From a bacterium (GTDB taxonomy: Bacteria > Margulisbacteria > Marinamargulisbacteria > UBA817 > JAQBTH01), in contig JAQBTH010000005.1 in NCBI GenBank assembly GCA_027623425.1, positions 1-46,087 on the forward strand: a stretch of 46,087 nucleotides of DNA, given 5' to 3'. How positions within the stretch are numbered: position 1 is the first letter of the stretch; every line of letters begins with the position of its first letter. Shown one piece after another: positions 15,622 to 24,776 of the stretch. Made by a program: the position numbers and the translations under genes. The notes below the pieces were generated by a model. It made no database searches, had not been told where the DNA came from, and saw nothing but the letters and a program-made list of their open reading frames with translations.

Positions 15622-18047
15622 AACAAACAACTTTCTCTGAGCGCCTACTATATTCTTTACTTGACCGCGACGGCGGCAGTATCAATCTATTAAAAATTGC
15701 GACCAAAATATTTCCAAAATCACCATTAAATTCAGACACACTCTTGCAATCGCAATATTCCAGAGAAGTCATGCAAGGCATGCTAAATTCACAGTTTATA
15801 CCCAACAAATTAGATAGTATTTGGCCATATTGGGTCTACCGCCAAGCCCAACCAGATAGCCCAAGTTTTACCATATCTGCAGCCCCTCCAATGCTCATGA
15901 ATAGTACAAATCGCAACTGGACAGGCCTAAGCTCACCTAAAATCACACCCACTCCTATAGTAGACCCAAAAGGCCTCATTACACCCTATTCCAATGGGTG
16001 GTCTATTGATTTATGGATTGCAAACTCCAAGCGCATCGTTTCCCCTGCTATTTTAAAAAATGTAACACAAACGTTCAACAACGCACAACCAAGCATCCTT
16101 ACAGAATTCGAGTTAAACGAACTAGAAATCAGCTCGGAGGCCATGGTATCACAACGACTCGCTGAAGAACCAATTTTACTGAACAAGGTTACCGCAAAAA
16201 ACAACAGTGATAAAACACTAAAGTTCTCTCTTATTTTCGCCATTAGGCCCTATAATCCCTTGGGCGTGTCACCCATTGAAGAAATCACTTTTTTAACCAG
16301 CAACACATTCATTGTAAATAACCAAATAGGGCTTCAACTAGATACAGCACCTGATAACGTCATCTGTTTAAACCACAATGACGGCGACATCACCCAAAAC
16401 TACGGAAAATGGGAAATGATATTTAATGCAAAATGCCCCAAAAGCATGGCCACAGCATATGCAGAATACCGCCTTACATTAAAACCCGGTGAAAGCCAAA
16501 GCCTGGTGACGAGAAGCCCCATAGCCGCAAAATCAAAACTACTGAGACTGTTTCAATCAACGCTAGAGCCAAATCAAAAAAAGGCGCTTTCAAAACGAAT
16601 TGAACGCCTATCACAACACAGCTACGAAGAAGAGATGGCAAGCAACGCCACACAATGGAAAAGTACTTTAGAGTCACTTAGCAGTATCGAAGTACCCGAT
16701 GAACAACTCAATTCCCAATACAAAAATAGCGTTATTCACACGTTATCAATGTGCGATGAAACAGGTTTAATAAGTGGGCCATTCACAGACAGAAACCACT
16801 CAACCAAGATTAATTGTTATGGGTGCTTTACTCTAAATCGTATCGGCGCACACGAACAATCAGCAAAAATATTAACCCACATGGCACGGCAATTAAATAG
16901 TTTAAAGATTCTGCCAAACGGACAAAACAAGGTAGAAGACATGGCGTTATTTTGCTTAGCCGTTGCCGATTATTTTGCATTCACTCAAGATTATTCCCAC
17001 CTAGAAAAATGGTTCCCGATTATAGAAGGTGCAATCAAATCCATTGAAAAATCACCATTAAAGTATCACATCGATAAACACCCCATTGCTTCACTATTTA
17101 GCACGCCTATAAGTTCGCAGCCCAAACATATCGACCAAGAATCTGTTACAAATGTAATGTGGGCAATTGCGGCGTCACATGCCGGCAGCAAATTAAGTAA
17201 GGCACTGCAAAAAGATGATCGCCATCTAAAATATGAGAAGTTAGTTGACCACCTTACACGTTACTTCGATACGCTAACAGGAACAATTTCAGAACAAGAC
17301 TGCCCCCTAGACGATCAATTATTAGCCATTAATCCAGGTATGATTCCGGCCTTAATTGGCGCATATCCATTAGAATTATTTACAGGAAACAATCCCCTAC
17401 TTCGCAAAATTCTGCACCACATCGAAGCCCAACACACTGTTGATGGAATATATTTTTCCCACTTCGGTCACAGTGGCTTAGGCGCCACTTATAATTGCCA
17501 ATTGGCACAAACCTACCTGATGAGCCAAAATCAAAAGCTACACCGATGCCTGGATTGGCTAAAATCAGTGGCCTCTGAAACAGGCTGTTGGCCAGAAACA
17601 TTAAACCCCATTAGCACAGGAGGAATGGTTGGTGATGGTCACTATATCTGGGCAAGCATTGAATATATTAAGTTAATTCGAAACTGCATGGTATGGGAAA
17701 ACAAAAACACGCTCGTGCTATTAGCAGGCATAAATCCGAATTGGGTAAAAACCGGTAAAACCATTCGGTTAACAAAAGGAAACACACGTTTTGGGCCTAT
17801 CAGTTTTGAATTGAATATAAATGAAATGAACGCCGTTTTAACCTTAACGCACCAACTGCATACTAAACCAAAAACAATTACAATGCAGTTTCCATACAAA
17901 ATTCAATCCATTCAAATCGGACAAACCACCAAACAAATTGATGGCTTCAGCGCTGATATTCCATTTGAAGCGGAATCCATATTTATCCAGTTCACGAACG
18001 AAACACGAGTTGAAAATGATCCAATCGCCAATCACCCTCAAAATTGA
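15618..18047 (+). CDS. Unknown 809-aa protein, six-hairpin glycosidase-like
   Basis: I do not recognise a named family. The first 330 or so residues look like beta-sandwich material, with repeated extended segments such as SLIFAIRPYNPLG and AEYRLTLKPGESQS. From about 345 onward there are regularly spaced helices with aromatic and acidic residues (VEDMALFCLAVADYFAFTQD, CWPETLNPISTGGMVGDGHY). This is the look of an (alpha/alpha)6 barrel as in glucoamylase or debranching enzymes. There is no signal peptide, so it is probably cytoplasmic. It overlaps both neighbours (ATGA with the CorC gene, 32 bp with rlmD) and so is a fixed member of this operon. Catalytic residues cannot be assigned. Confidence 0.6.
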   Translation: MKQTTFSERLLYSLLDRDGGSINLLKIATKIFPKSPLNSDTLLQSQYSREVMQGMLNSQFIPNKLDSIWPYWVYRQAQPDSPSFTISAAPPMLMNSTNRNWTGLSSPKITPTPIVDPKGLITPYSNGWSIDLWIANSKRIVSPAILKNVTQTFNNAQPSILTEFELNELEISSEAMVSQRLAEEPILLNKVTAKNNSDKTLKFSLIFAIRPYNPLGVSPIEEITFLTSNTFIVNNQIGLQLDTAPDNVICLNHNDGDITQNYGKWEMIFNAKCPKSMATAYAEYRLTLKPGESQSLVTRSPIAAKSKLLRLFQSTLEPNQKKALSKRIERLSQHSYEEEMASNATQWKSTLESLSSIEVPDEQLNSQYKNSVIHTLSMCDETGLISGPFTDRNHSTKINCYGCFTLNRIGAHEQSAKILTHMARQLNSLKILPNGQNKVEDMALFCLAVADYFAFTQDYSHLEKWFPIIEGAIKSIEKSPLKYHIDKHPIASLFSTPISSQPKHIDQESVTNVMWAIAASHAGSKLSKALQKDDRHLKYEKLVDHLTRYFDTLTGTISEQDCPLDDQLLAINPGMIPALIGAYPLELFTGNNPLLRKILHHIEAQHTVDGIYFSHFGHSGLGATYNCQLAQTYLMSQNQKLHRCLDWLKSVASETGCWPETLNPISTGGMVGDGHYIWASIEYIKLIRNCMVWENKNTLVLLAGINPNWVKTGKTIRLTKGNTRFGPISFELNINEMNAVLTLTHQLHTKPKTITMQFPYKIQSIQIGQTTKQIDGFSADIPFEAESIFIQFTNETRVENDPIANHPQN

Positions 18048-19365
18048 AAAGTTAGTTTATAAAGGTTTAGGTATTGCACGATGGGAAAAATGGACGGTAT
18101 TCGTTCCCAATGTGTACCCTGGCGATGAAATAGAAGCTGAAGTCATTCAAAAGAAGCGGCGACACGTCATGGCAAAATGCACCAAAGTCATTACGTCTTC
18201 ACCGCTAAGAGAAACGGCATCCTGCCCACACTACCCCGATTGTGGCGGCTGTCAGATGCTAGATGTTAATTATGAAAATCAATTAAAGCTAAAACGCGAT
18301 ATTATAAGCGACTGTTTCACCCGGGATCACGCCGACCTGATACCCAACATTTTACCCGTCATTCCATCGCCACAACACACGTACTATCGAAATAAAATGG
18401 ACTTTGCGTTTGGTTCTCTCGATGGCAAGTTAATATTAGGCTTAAAACGACGCGGGCAATTTGATCAGGTTATTCCCATAACAGATTGCATGTTATTAGA
18501 CCCTGAAAGTAATCTTATTAATGCGTGGATTGTAGCGAAGTTTAGAGCATTAAACTTAAGTGCATGGGACCCAAATAGTCATACTGGTTTACTGCGGCAC
18601 TTAATCGTAAGGCAAAGCAAACACAAGAAACAATGGATGATCAATCTCGTATGTTCGGCTAAACACCCAGAACTCGCAGAAACCTTTGCCGAAGCGCTAA
18701 TAAACGAGTTCCCCAGCATTTGTAGCGTGTACTTAAGTATAAATAGCACGGTTTCAGACACCAGCTTTAGTGAACAAGTCACCCACCTGGCAGGAGAGCA
18801 TCACCTGAAAGAACAGTTGGGGCCATTTGAATTTTCAATTTCACCCTACGCATTTTTCCAAACCAATAGTAAGGGCGCAGAAGTGTTGTATGACTTAACC
18901 CGTCAGGCAGCAAACGTGCAAGCGAGTGATACCGTAATGGATTTGTACTGCGGAACCGGCACAATCGGCATGTATTTAGCCCCCCACTGCAAAAGCGTGA
19001 TTGGAATAGAGGAAAACCCAGCTGCCATACAAGATGCCCATAAAAACGCAACACACAACAAGATTTTTAATATCGAATTTATCGAAGGCCGCGTGAAAAA
19101 CATATTAAAGTTCAACACATTCACGCCAGATGTTGTGGTAGTAGACCCACCACGCAGTGGAATGGTACCAAAAGCCCTGTCACGCATAATTGCCTTAAAC
19201 GCCCCCAAACTGGTTGTGGTGTCATGCAACCCAAATACGCTCGCACGCGACCTAATTGAGTTGCGACAAGCCGGTTACTCCCCCACCCTCATCCAACCTG
19301 TGGACATGTTCCCTAACACATACCATGTGGAATGCGTGGTTGGCCTAGAGAAAAAGATTAACTAA
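18016..19365 (+). CDS. rlmD: 23S rRNA (uracil-5-)-methyltransferase, RlmD/RumA type
   Basis: This SAM-dependent enzyme methylates a uridine in 23S rRNA. The 449-residue product has an N-terminal TRAM domain (1-60) and a [4Fe-4S] site formed by Cys70, Cys76, Cys79 and Cys158 ([11 protein letters not shown]). The methyltransferase core shows [16 protein letters not shown] and [10 protein letters not shown], with the catalytic cysteine in [12 protein letters not shown]. The ATG at 18016 is chosen because the TRAM domain begins there. The target may be a neighbouring uridine (RlmCD-like), since subfamily is hard to read by eye. Its end overlaps convergent rho by 8 bp. Confidence 0.92.
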   Translation: MIQSPITLKIEKLVYKGLGIARWEKWTVFVPNVYPGDEIEAEVIQKKRRHVMAKCTKVITSSPLRETASCPHYPDCGGCQMLDVNYENQLKLKRDIISDCFTRDHADLIPNILPVIPSPQHTYYRNKMDFAFGSLDGKLILGLKRRGQFDQVIPITDCMLLDPESNLINAWIVAKFRALNLSAWDPNSHTGLLRHLIVRQSKHKKQWMINLVCSAKHPELAETFAEALINEFPSICSVYLSINSTVSDTSFSEQVTHLAGEHHLKEQLGPFEFSISPYAFFQTNSKGAEVLYDLTRQAANVQASDTVMDLYCGTGTIGMYLAPHCKSVIGIEENPAAIQDAHKNATHNKIFNIEFIEGRVKNILKFNTFTPDVVVVDPPRSGMVPKALSRIIALNAPKLVVVSCNPNTLARDLIELRQAGYSPTLIQPVDMFPNTYHVECVVGLEKKIN

Positions 19366-20740
19366 ATATTGCCGAGTTTAAAAAGTCTTCGTTAGAGTCG
19401 GTTTGCATCAGCAATTTAATCAATTCTTCCGTAGCGCTATCCGAATCGATATTTTTACGTAGTAAATAAGATTTCTTTAATACACTCTCGGAAAGAAGCA
19501 GCTCTTCTTTACGCGTGCCAGAATTAATAATATCGATGGCCGGAAACACACGACGGTTCGCCAATTTTCGATCCAAGTGCAATTCCATATTACCTGTGCC
19601 CTTAAATTCCTCGTAAATAATGTCATCCATTCGAGAACCAGTATCCACAAGTGCCGTGGCAATAATGGTTAAACTACCACCATGCTCAATATTACGCGCC
19701 CCACCAAAAAAGCGTTTTGGTTTGTGTAACGAACTCGGATCAAGACCACCAGAAAGGGTTCTACCCGAAGGGGGTGCCACTAGGTTATAAGCACGAGCCA
19801 GCCTCGTAATACTATCAAGAAGTATTAATACGTCTTTCCCACACTCTACTAGTCGCCGGGCGCTCTCTAAAACAAGCTCTGAGATTTTCACATGCTGTTC
19901 AGGCGGCTCATCAAATGTTGAATATGCCACTTCACCTTTGATCGAACGCTCCATGTCTGTCACTTCCTCAGGACGCTCATCAATCAATAACACTTTAATA
20001 ATCACTTCCGGGTGATTCGTCGTCACACTATTGGCAATTTCTTTCATTATGGAAGTTTTACCCGCTTTAGGGGGCGACACAATTAACGCACGTTGCCCTT
20101 TCCCAATAGGAATTAGCATGTCCATCAAACGCGCCGAAAGTGGTGTTTTACCCACCTCAAGCTTCATTTGTTCATCAGGGTAAATCGGCGTTAAGTTGGT
20201 AAATAAGGTACGTTCTTTAATTTTTTCAGGGTCTTCTTCATTAATTGCTTCTACTCGCAACAACGAAAAATAGCGTTCCCCTTCTTTCGGTGGGCGAACC
20301 TGACCTGAGACAAGATCCCCAATACAAAGGCCAAAGCGGCGAATTTGAGTTTGCGACACATAAATATCCTCTGAGCTAGGTAAATAATTATTGGTGCGTA
20401 AAAACCCATAACCATCGGGCAAAACCTCTAATACACCTTTTCCAAAAATCAGACCATTTTGCTCTGTCTTCGCTTGAAGAATCGTAAAAATAAGATCATT
20501 CTTCTTTAGTAACTTATAATCATCCACACCCAGCTTATTGGCCAATGCATGCAAATCCGCAACAGGGCTATTTTGTAGCTCAACAATATCTAATCGGTCA
20601 TCATTTTGCTCAATGGCCTTTTTTTCTTCAACAGTTTGCTCTTTGACTTCACTACTGGGTTCTTTTGATTTTGCCGAACTTACAGTGGCAACAGACTTAG
20701 CCTTAACAGGTGCTTTTTTAGATGGGGCTTTCTTTTCCAT
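19358..20740 (-). CDS. rho: Transcription termination factor Rho
   Basis: Rho is a hexameric RNA-dependent ATPase that ends transcription. The 460-residue protein has a Lys/Ala/Ser/Glu-rich N-terminal extension (1-50), a Rho_N domain, an RNA-binding cold-shock-like domain (about 98-165; [13 protein letters not shown]), a Walker A in SPPKAGKTS (223-230), and [15 protein letters not shown] as Walker B. The ATG at 20740 has an AAGGGA site upstream. The gene has its own promoter and a 70-nt leader with a hairpin, which would suit autoregulation. It lies downstream of the motor operon. Confidence 0.97.
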   Translation of the reverse strand: MEKKAPSKKAPVKAKSVATVSSAKSKEPSSEVKEQTVEEKKAIEQNDDRLDIVELQNSPVADLHALANKLGVDDYKLLKKNDLIFTILQAKTEQNGLIFGKGVLEVLPDGYGFLRTNNYLPSSEDIYVSQTQIRRFGLCIGDLVSGQVRPPKEGERYFSLLRVEAINEEDPEKIKERTLFTNLTPIYPDEQMKLEVGKTPLSARLMDMLIPIGKGQRALIVSPPKAGKTSIMKEIANSVTTNHPEVIIKVLLIDERPEEVTDMERSIKGEVAYSTFDEPPEQHVKISELVLESARRLVECGKDVLILLDSITRLARAYNLVAPPSGRTLSGGLDPSSLHKPKRFFGGARNIEHGGSLTIIATALVDTGSRMDDIIYEEFKGTGNMELHLDRKLANRRVFPAIDIINSGTRKEELLLSESVLKKSYLLRKNIDSDSATEELIKLLMQTDSNEDFLNSAIFS

Positions 20741-20787
20741 GACTCGTTCCCTTGGTGATAATTTAAGTGAAGTTAATACAGAGAGGA

Positions 20788-20808
20788 GTAATACAAGAAC
20801 AGTATTAC
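20788..20808 (-). promoter_or_regulatory. Hairpin in the rho leader RNA
   Basis: GTAATAC and GTATTAC form 7-bp arms around a 7-nt loop at what would be the extreme 5' end of the rho transcript. It may stabilise the leader or take part in autoregulation; it lacks a U-tract and is not an evident terminator. Confidence 0.45.
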
Positions 20809-20815
20809 GCTAATA

Positions 20816-20844
20816 TATATATCAATTATTATCGATATTGTCAA
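20816..20844 (-). promoter_or_regulatory. Promoter of rho
   Basis: A consensus -35 TTGACA (20839-20844) and a -10 TATATA (20816-20821) are spaced by 17 nt. It is the best sigma-70-like promoter in the window. The predicted transcript starts near 20809, about 69 nt before the ATG. Confidence 0.75.
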
Positions 20845-20894
20845 TCAATACTTTAGCCGCAATAAAGGTCTGATTCGCCGAACATATTGCCGCA

Positions 20895-21557
20895 CTATTG
20901 CGATCTCTTAATGCGTACAATATTGAATTCCACCCGTCTATTTCGTGCACGGTTTGCAGCCGTTTTATTATTCACAAGCGGTTTATTGCTACCGTGAGAA
21001 ATAAGAGTAAATTGCTTTTCGCTCATGTCCAGATCATCCACTAAAAAGCGCAATACCGAATACGCCCGTTTCATTGACAGGTCCCAGTTATTATCGAAAT
21101 ATTCATTGCGCACCTTACTCGGGTCAGTATGCCCTTCAATTAAAATTGGGTTTTGTATCTTCTTGATAATTTTCGAAAACCCACGCAATACGACCCGTGA
21201 ATCACGCGAAAGTGTATCACTACCTGCCTTAAACATGAGAGGGTCATTTAAAATCAATCGAATTTTTTGTTCATCCACCAACACAAGCGCATACTGACTT
21301 AATTCTTCTTGCTGAATATAGCCTCTCAAATCTGATACAAATAAATCTTCGGACGTTAACAACTTGGTTTGTTCAATATCCTTACCACCAAATTGAAGTC
21401 GCATTTGAGTAAAAAAAGTATCGTCTTGTACTTTGTTATAGGCCATCGTAAATAACAAAATAAACAACACCGCCACAAAGGTGATCATATCACCGTAAAC
21501 GGTTTGAAAGTCATCGCCTTCTTCGATTTCAAATGAGGGTTGTCCTTTTTTGGCCAT
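20895..21557 (-). CDS. motB: MotB-like stator protein with OmpA peptidoglycan-binding domain
   Basis: MotB-type proteins form the plug and anchor of an ion-driven stator. The 220-residue product has a short cytoplasmic tail and one membrane helix (24-40). The conserved channel aspartate is Asp23 in TVYGDMITF, the position of MotB Asp32. The C-terminal OmpA-like domain (about 95-215; ILIEGHTDPSK, RARNRRVEFNI) would bind peptidoglycan. It starts 2 nt after motA and is the last gene of a four-gene operon with no other flagellar gene. ExbD/TolR-like proteins lack the OmpA domain, so a MotB-type role is favoured. Confidence 0.9.
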   Translation of the reverse strand: MAKKGQPSFEIEEGDDFQTVYGDMITFVAVLFILLFTMAYNKVQDDTFFTQMRLQFGGKDIEQTKLLTSEDLFVSDLRGYIQQEELSQYALVLVDEQKIRLILNDPLMFKAGSDTLSRDSRVVLRGFSKIIKKIQNPILIEGHTDPSKVRNEYFDNNWDLSMKRAYSVLRFLVDDLDMSEKQFTLISHGSNKPLVNNKTAANRARNRRVEFNIVRIKRSQ

Positions 21558-21559
21558 GA

Positions 21560-22339
21560 TTAGCCCTTCTTCGTTTTTCTATTTTTAGCGCTCGAACTTA
21601 AGTACGACATCAACATTTTCTCAACTTTTATCGGAATAAAGTCGTTCATAATGGCAAGCACACCTTCCATCATCATTTCCTTCTGAAGCGCTTCATCTTC
21701 AGATAAAAACTTCAATTTATTCGTTAATGGTATAAAAAACATCGACGCCAAAATTAAGCCGTATAACGTGGTCAAAAGTGCCAAGCTCATACCAGAAACA
21801 ATCGAATTGATATCCGCAACGTTACGCAGTACCTGCATAACCCCCATTACCGTTCCCATCATACCGAACATCGGTGCAAATGAACCCATGGCACGTACCA
21901 TTGAAATAAGCTTGAAGTGACGTTTTCGTACTTCCGTCACATCGGTTTCTAGTACCGCACGCACGAAGTCCGGCTCTAACCCAGCCGACATCATATTTAA
22001 GGCACGATCAAGAAACCCGTCACCAAATTTAGCACCCATTTCCACAACGCTACTTTTTCCATTTTTACTGGCTTGTTCCGAAATGGCAACCAATTTTTCG
22101 ACTACTTTAAAGTTATCTAGCTTACGTTGCTTAAAGTACATCCAACCTGATAAAACGGTTAAAATAGCGCGAAAGTCTTTAAATGACGTACTAATAATAG
22201 TGGTGGCAATCGTGCCGCCAAATACAAGAACAAATGAATGCGGATCTAAATAAACCTGATAAGTGTCTTTTAATTCGGGAACGCCATAATAGATACAAAA
22301 AACGCCGAGTAAAAAACCAATAACAACCATTAAATTCAT
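21560..22339 (-). CDS. motA: MotA-like stator protein
   Basis: MotA-type subunits form a pentamer around MotB and turn ion flow into torque. The 259-residue protein has four membrane helices (about 1-20, 34-52, 150-172 and 183-206). The cytoplasmic loop (FLDRALNMMSAGLEPDFVRAVL, 109-130) is where MotA meets FliG in flagella. Pro155 in FAPMFGMMGTVMG matches the functional proline of MotA helix 3. Length and topology fit MotA better than ExbB or TolQ. It lies 4 nt after the FliF-FliG fusion gene. Confidence 0.9.
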   Translation of the reverse strand: MNLMVVIGFLLGVFCIYYGVPELKDTYQVYLDPHSFVLVFGGTIATTIISTSFKDFRAILTVLSGWMYFKQRKLDNFKVVEKLVAISEQASKNGKSSVVEMGAKFGDGFLDRALNMMSAGLEPDFVRAVLETDVTEVRKRHFKLISMVRAMGSFAPMFGMMGTVMGVMQVLRNVADINSIVSGMSLALLTTLYGLILASMFFIPLTNKLKFLSEDEALQKEMMMEGVLAIMNDFIPIKVEKMLMSYLSSSAKNRKTKKG

Positions 22340-22343
22340 ATAA

Positions 22344-23819
22344 TTATGCCTCCTTCTTCACTGATGGTGAGCTGGTAGCCGCACCTTTAACCAACTCAAT
22401 ACGACCTTCATTCTCTAGGCGCATCGCAACGTCTAACACATAGACCTGTGCCAATTCGATTTCCTGCTTTGAAATACTTTCGGCCTTAAGATCTCTAAAC
22501 TGATTCACCATTTCAAGTGCCGACTTACTAAGGCCAGATTCCACTGCCTGACGGGTTTTATCATCGGCTCCTATAAGTGACGCAGCCATCATATCGATGC
22601 TCGCTTCAGACACAAACAGTTTCATGTGGGCCTCACTTAAGTTGGCAATATCATCGAATAATCGCACCGTCTTGCGAAGTGCTTGGTACTTTTGCGCGTC
22701 TTTTTGTAGCATACTCATAATTTGTTTCTTAGGGCCATTTGGCATTTTTGCCAACATATCCGAAGTGGCATCTACGCCACCCACCATACATTCCAGACGG
22801 GTTTTAATACGTGTTTCGATTTTATCCAAAGACTCTGAATCCACCACCCGTTCATCCACAAGCTGCGCAATGATAGAGGCTTGCTCTTGGATTGGCATGG
22901 TTTCAAGTACCTTCAATTTTAAATCTGACGGCAAGTAGCTTAAGATTAGCGCCACATGTTGAACCGCTAGTTTTTCACGCTTAATAACAGATACAAACGC
23001 CGCAATATTGCCTTTATTTACAAATCCAAAATAGCGCTTCATATTATCTTCAGAAGATGATGACGATTGTGCGCCGCCTAGCAGACTAGATAGATCTGGC
23101 ATTTTAGTCGACGGAGCAGCCCCACCGCCACCACCTGAACTCTTGGCAGCATTAGCAGCTTCTTGAGCGATCTTCAAGCTTTTGCGCTGAAAGAACACAT
23201 AGAGCACGATGAAAAATAAGGCCATAAAGAACATATATTTTTGAGTATTGTTTGCTGGTCGCGCTAAAGGTGATTCTGGGTCACTCTGCGCTTCTGTGAT
23301 TGGGAATTTCTCATACACGACATTGATCGTATCGCCACGGTTGGATTCCAACCCGAGTACATTCCCTAGCAACTCTTGCGCTTTTGTAACATCGCGCTTT
23401 GCCAACTGCGTATTGGCCACCATTGTCATTGTAATGCGCGTAATACGCGGTGCATTTTTAGAGACAATCGAATTCCAAGGAAGCTGTGACGCTTCATCAG
23501 GAGATAGGTTTTTTATAGCAGAAAACCCTGGCAACACCTTGTATTGTTCATCATCTTTTTGAGGTTTTCCTGAGGTTTTCACGTTTGAACGTTCCGTGTA
23601 CTTAACACTCCACGATTCGCCACCCATTTGCACCACTGTTGAGACCGAAATCATATGCGGACCAAACATGGTATCTAAAATATGCTGTGCCTTCTCTTGC
23701 AAGAAGCGCTCGTAAGCCACTTGTTCCTGGAAACTCGCTTTTACGGGTAAGCTTAACGCCACTGCCATTAAGACAAATGCCACGATCACCAACCTAAATC
23801 CCTTTAATATGCGTTCCAT
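22344..23819 (-). CDS. FliF(RBM3)-TM-FliG fusion protein
   Basis: This 491-residue protein joins parts of two flagellar rotor proteins. Residues 1-28 are an export signal. Residues 29-175 match the FliF RBM3 region: EKAQHILDTMFGPHMISVS resembles FliF's LGPxxVxxxV strand, and NVLGLESNRGDTINVVYEKF its VGFxxxRGDxVxVxxxxF end. Residues 195-210 are a membrane helix like FliF TM2. After a Ser/Gly-rich linker, 260-476 align with FliG middle and C-terminal domains (VALILSYLP, VGGVDATSDML, VRLFDDIANLSE). RBM1 and RBM2 of FliF are missing. The FliM-binding EHPQ motif reads LAVQ. An AAGGAG site precedes the ATG. It would place a FliG-like face under the membrane beside MotA. Confidence 0.82.
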   Translation of the reverse strand: MERILKGFRLVIVAFVLMAVALSLPVKASFQEQVAYERFLQEKAQHILDTMFGPHMISVSTVVQMGGESWSVKYTERSNVKTSGKPQKDDEQYKVLPGFSAIKNLSPDEASQLPWNSIVSKNAPRITRITMTMVANTQLAKRDVTKAQELLGNVLGLESNRGDTINVVYEKFPITEAQSDPESPLARPANNTQKYMFFMALFFIVLYVFFQRKSLKIAQEAANAAKSSGGGGGAAPSTKMPDLSSLLGGAQSSSSSEDNMKRYFGFVNKGNIAAFVSVIKREKLAVQHVALILSYLPSDLKLKVLETMPIQEQASIIAQLVDERVVDSESLDKIETRIKTRLECMVGGVDATSDMLAKMPNGPKKQIMSMLQKDAQKYQALRKTVRLFDDIANLSEAHMKLFVSEASIDMMAASLIGADDKTRQAVESGLSKSALEMVNQFRDLKAESISKQEIELAQVYVLDVAMRLENEGRIELVKGAATSSPSVKKEA

Positions 23820-23828
23820 GATAACTCC

Positions 23829-24776
23829 TTATTTCGTTTTAGCATTCGCTCGGCGCAATTCTTCGCGAGACACCGTTACAACCCATCTACCCTTATCGTC
23901 CTCTTCGACTAAAACCTTAAGTCCGCGTGCTTTTAAACTTTCCATCAAATCAAACGCCTGCGTTTGGCTTTTGAATACACCCATAACCTGTGGGTCATCA
24001 ATCTGAACTTTTTCTTTAGCCACTTTAGGCGTTGCGGCCTTTTTACTTGCTTCAGCGGCCAAATAGCGCTTTGTATTTTCAATAAACGACTTTAATTCTT
24101 TATTGTTTGGGTCTAAAAACAGCGACTGCGTCCAGGCATCTAGCGCCTCTTGTTTTTGATTCATCATGTAATAGTTAGACCCCATTTTTTCGAATACTTC
24201 CGGGTTTTTATTATCAATAATGGCCAACACTTCATAATCTTTCGAGGCCAAATAGTAACTGCCTCCATAAAAATAATTGGCCGCTCTACTACTTAATTTT
24301 CCAACCACATCGTATACCTTATAATCGCCTTTGCGTTTCTCTAAACCCTTCTCCATCAGCATTTCTGCTTTAAAGTAGCCCGGGTATATATTAAGGATAT
24401 TAATTAGCACAAGTTCTACAATCTCATCTTTTCCTTCTAAAAAGAGGTCTTGTGCATTGCGATATTGGCGCTTCGCTGCCTTAACAATTTCCGGATCTAA
24501 ATCCGTTTCATTGGCCGCTAGAATGTTACTCTGCGTTTCTTGCTTCATACCATCTACCATAACAACCGTTTCAAGCCGCAAAATAAGCCGCTTTTCTTTC
24601 AAACTTAACGATTTAGTTGGTACCTCTTGTAAGGCCACAAGAGCCTTATCAAACTCATATGATTTAATATGCTTTTGGTATGCCAGGCGCTCATCAAAAC
24701 TTTGCGCCATAGCAGTGGTATATACGCCCAAAAGCAGCATTAGTACCGATAATAAAAGTGGTGTTACCTTTCGCAT
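23829..24776 (-). CDS. Exported TPR protein with SPOR-like C-terminus
   Basis: The first gene of the motor operon encodes 315 residues. It has a signal peptide cleavable after AMA (24), a helical body, a TPR-like block at about 195-237 (PEVFEKMGSNYYMMNQKQEALDAW is interrupted only once from consensus) and a Lys/Ala-rich linker. The C-terminal segment at about 262-303 resembles a SPOR peptidoglycan-binding domain (VMGVFKSQTQAFDLMESLK, then GRWVVTV). It is probably a periplasmic partner of the FliF-FliG fusion. The mature N-terminus (SFDERLAYQK) resembles that of the fusion protein (SFQEQVAYER). The gap to the next gene is 9 nt. The SPOR call is by eye. Confidence 0.7.
   Translation of the reverse strand: MRKVTPLLLSVLMLLLGVYTTAMAQSFDERLAYQKHIKSYEFDKALVALQEVPTKSLSLKEKRLILRLETVVMVDGMKQETQSNILAANETDLDPEIVKAAKRQYRNAQDLFLEGKDEIVELVLINILNIYPGYFKAEMLMEKGLEKRKGDYKVYDVVGKLSSRAANYFYGGSYYLASKDYEVLAIIDNKNPEVFEKMGSNYYMMNQKQEALDAWTQSLFLDPNNKELKSFIENTKRYLAAEASKKAATPKVAKEKVQIDDPQVMGVFKSQTQAFDLMESLKARGLKVLVEEDDKGRWVVTVSREELRRANAKTK

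Noticed and set aside
20895-22339. Zorya-type anti-phage defence (ZorA/ZorB resemble MotA/MotB)
   Set aside because: No ZorC, ZorD or ZorE helicase/nuclease partner is present, MotA lacks a long ZorA tail, and the adjacent gene is a FliF-FliG fusion instead.
20895-22339. ExbB/ExbD or TolQ/TolR pair
   Set aside because: The second protein has an OmpA-like peptidoglycan domain and the YGDMIT channel motif, and the first has MotA length and loop; both fit MotA/MotB better.
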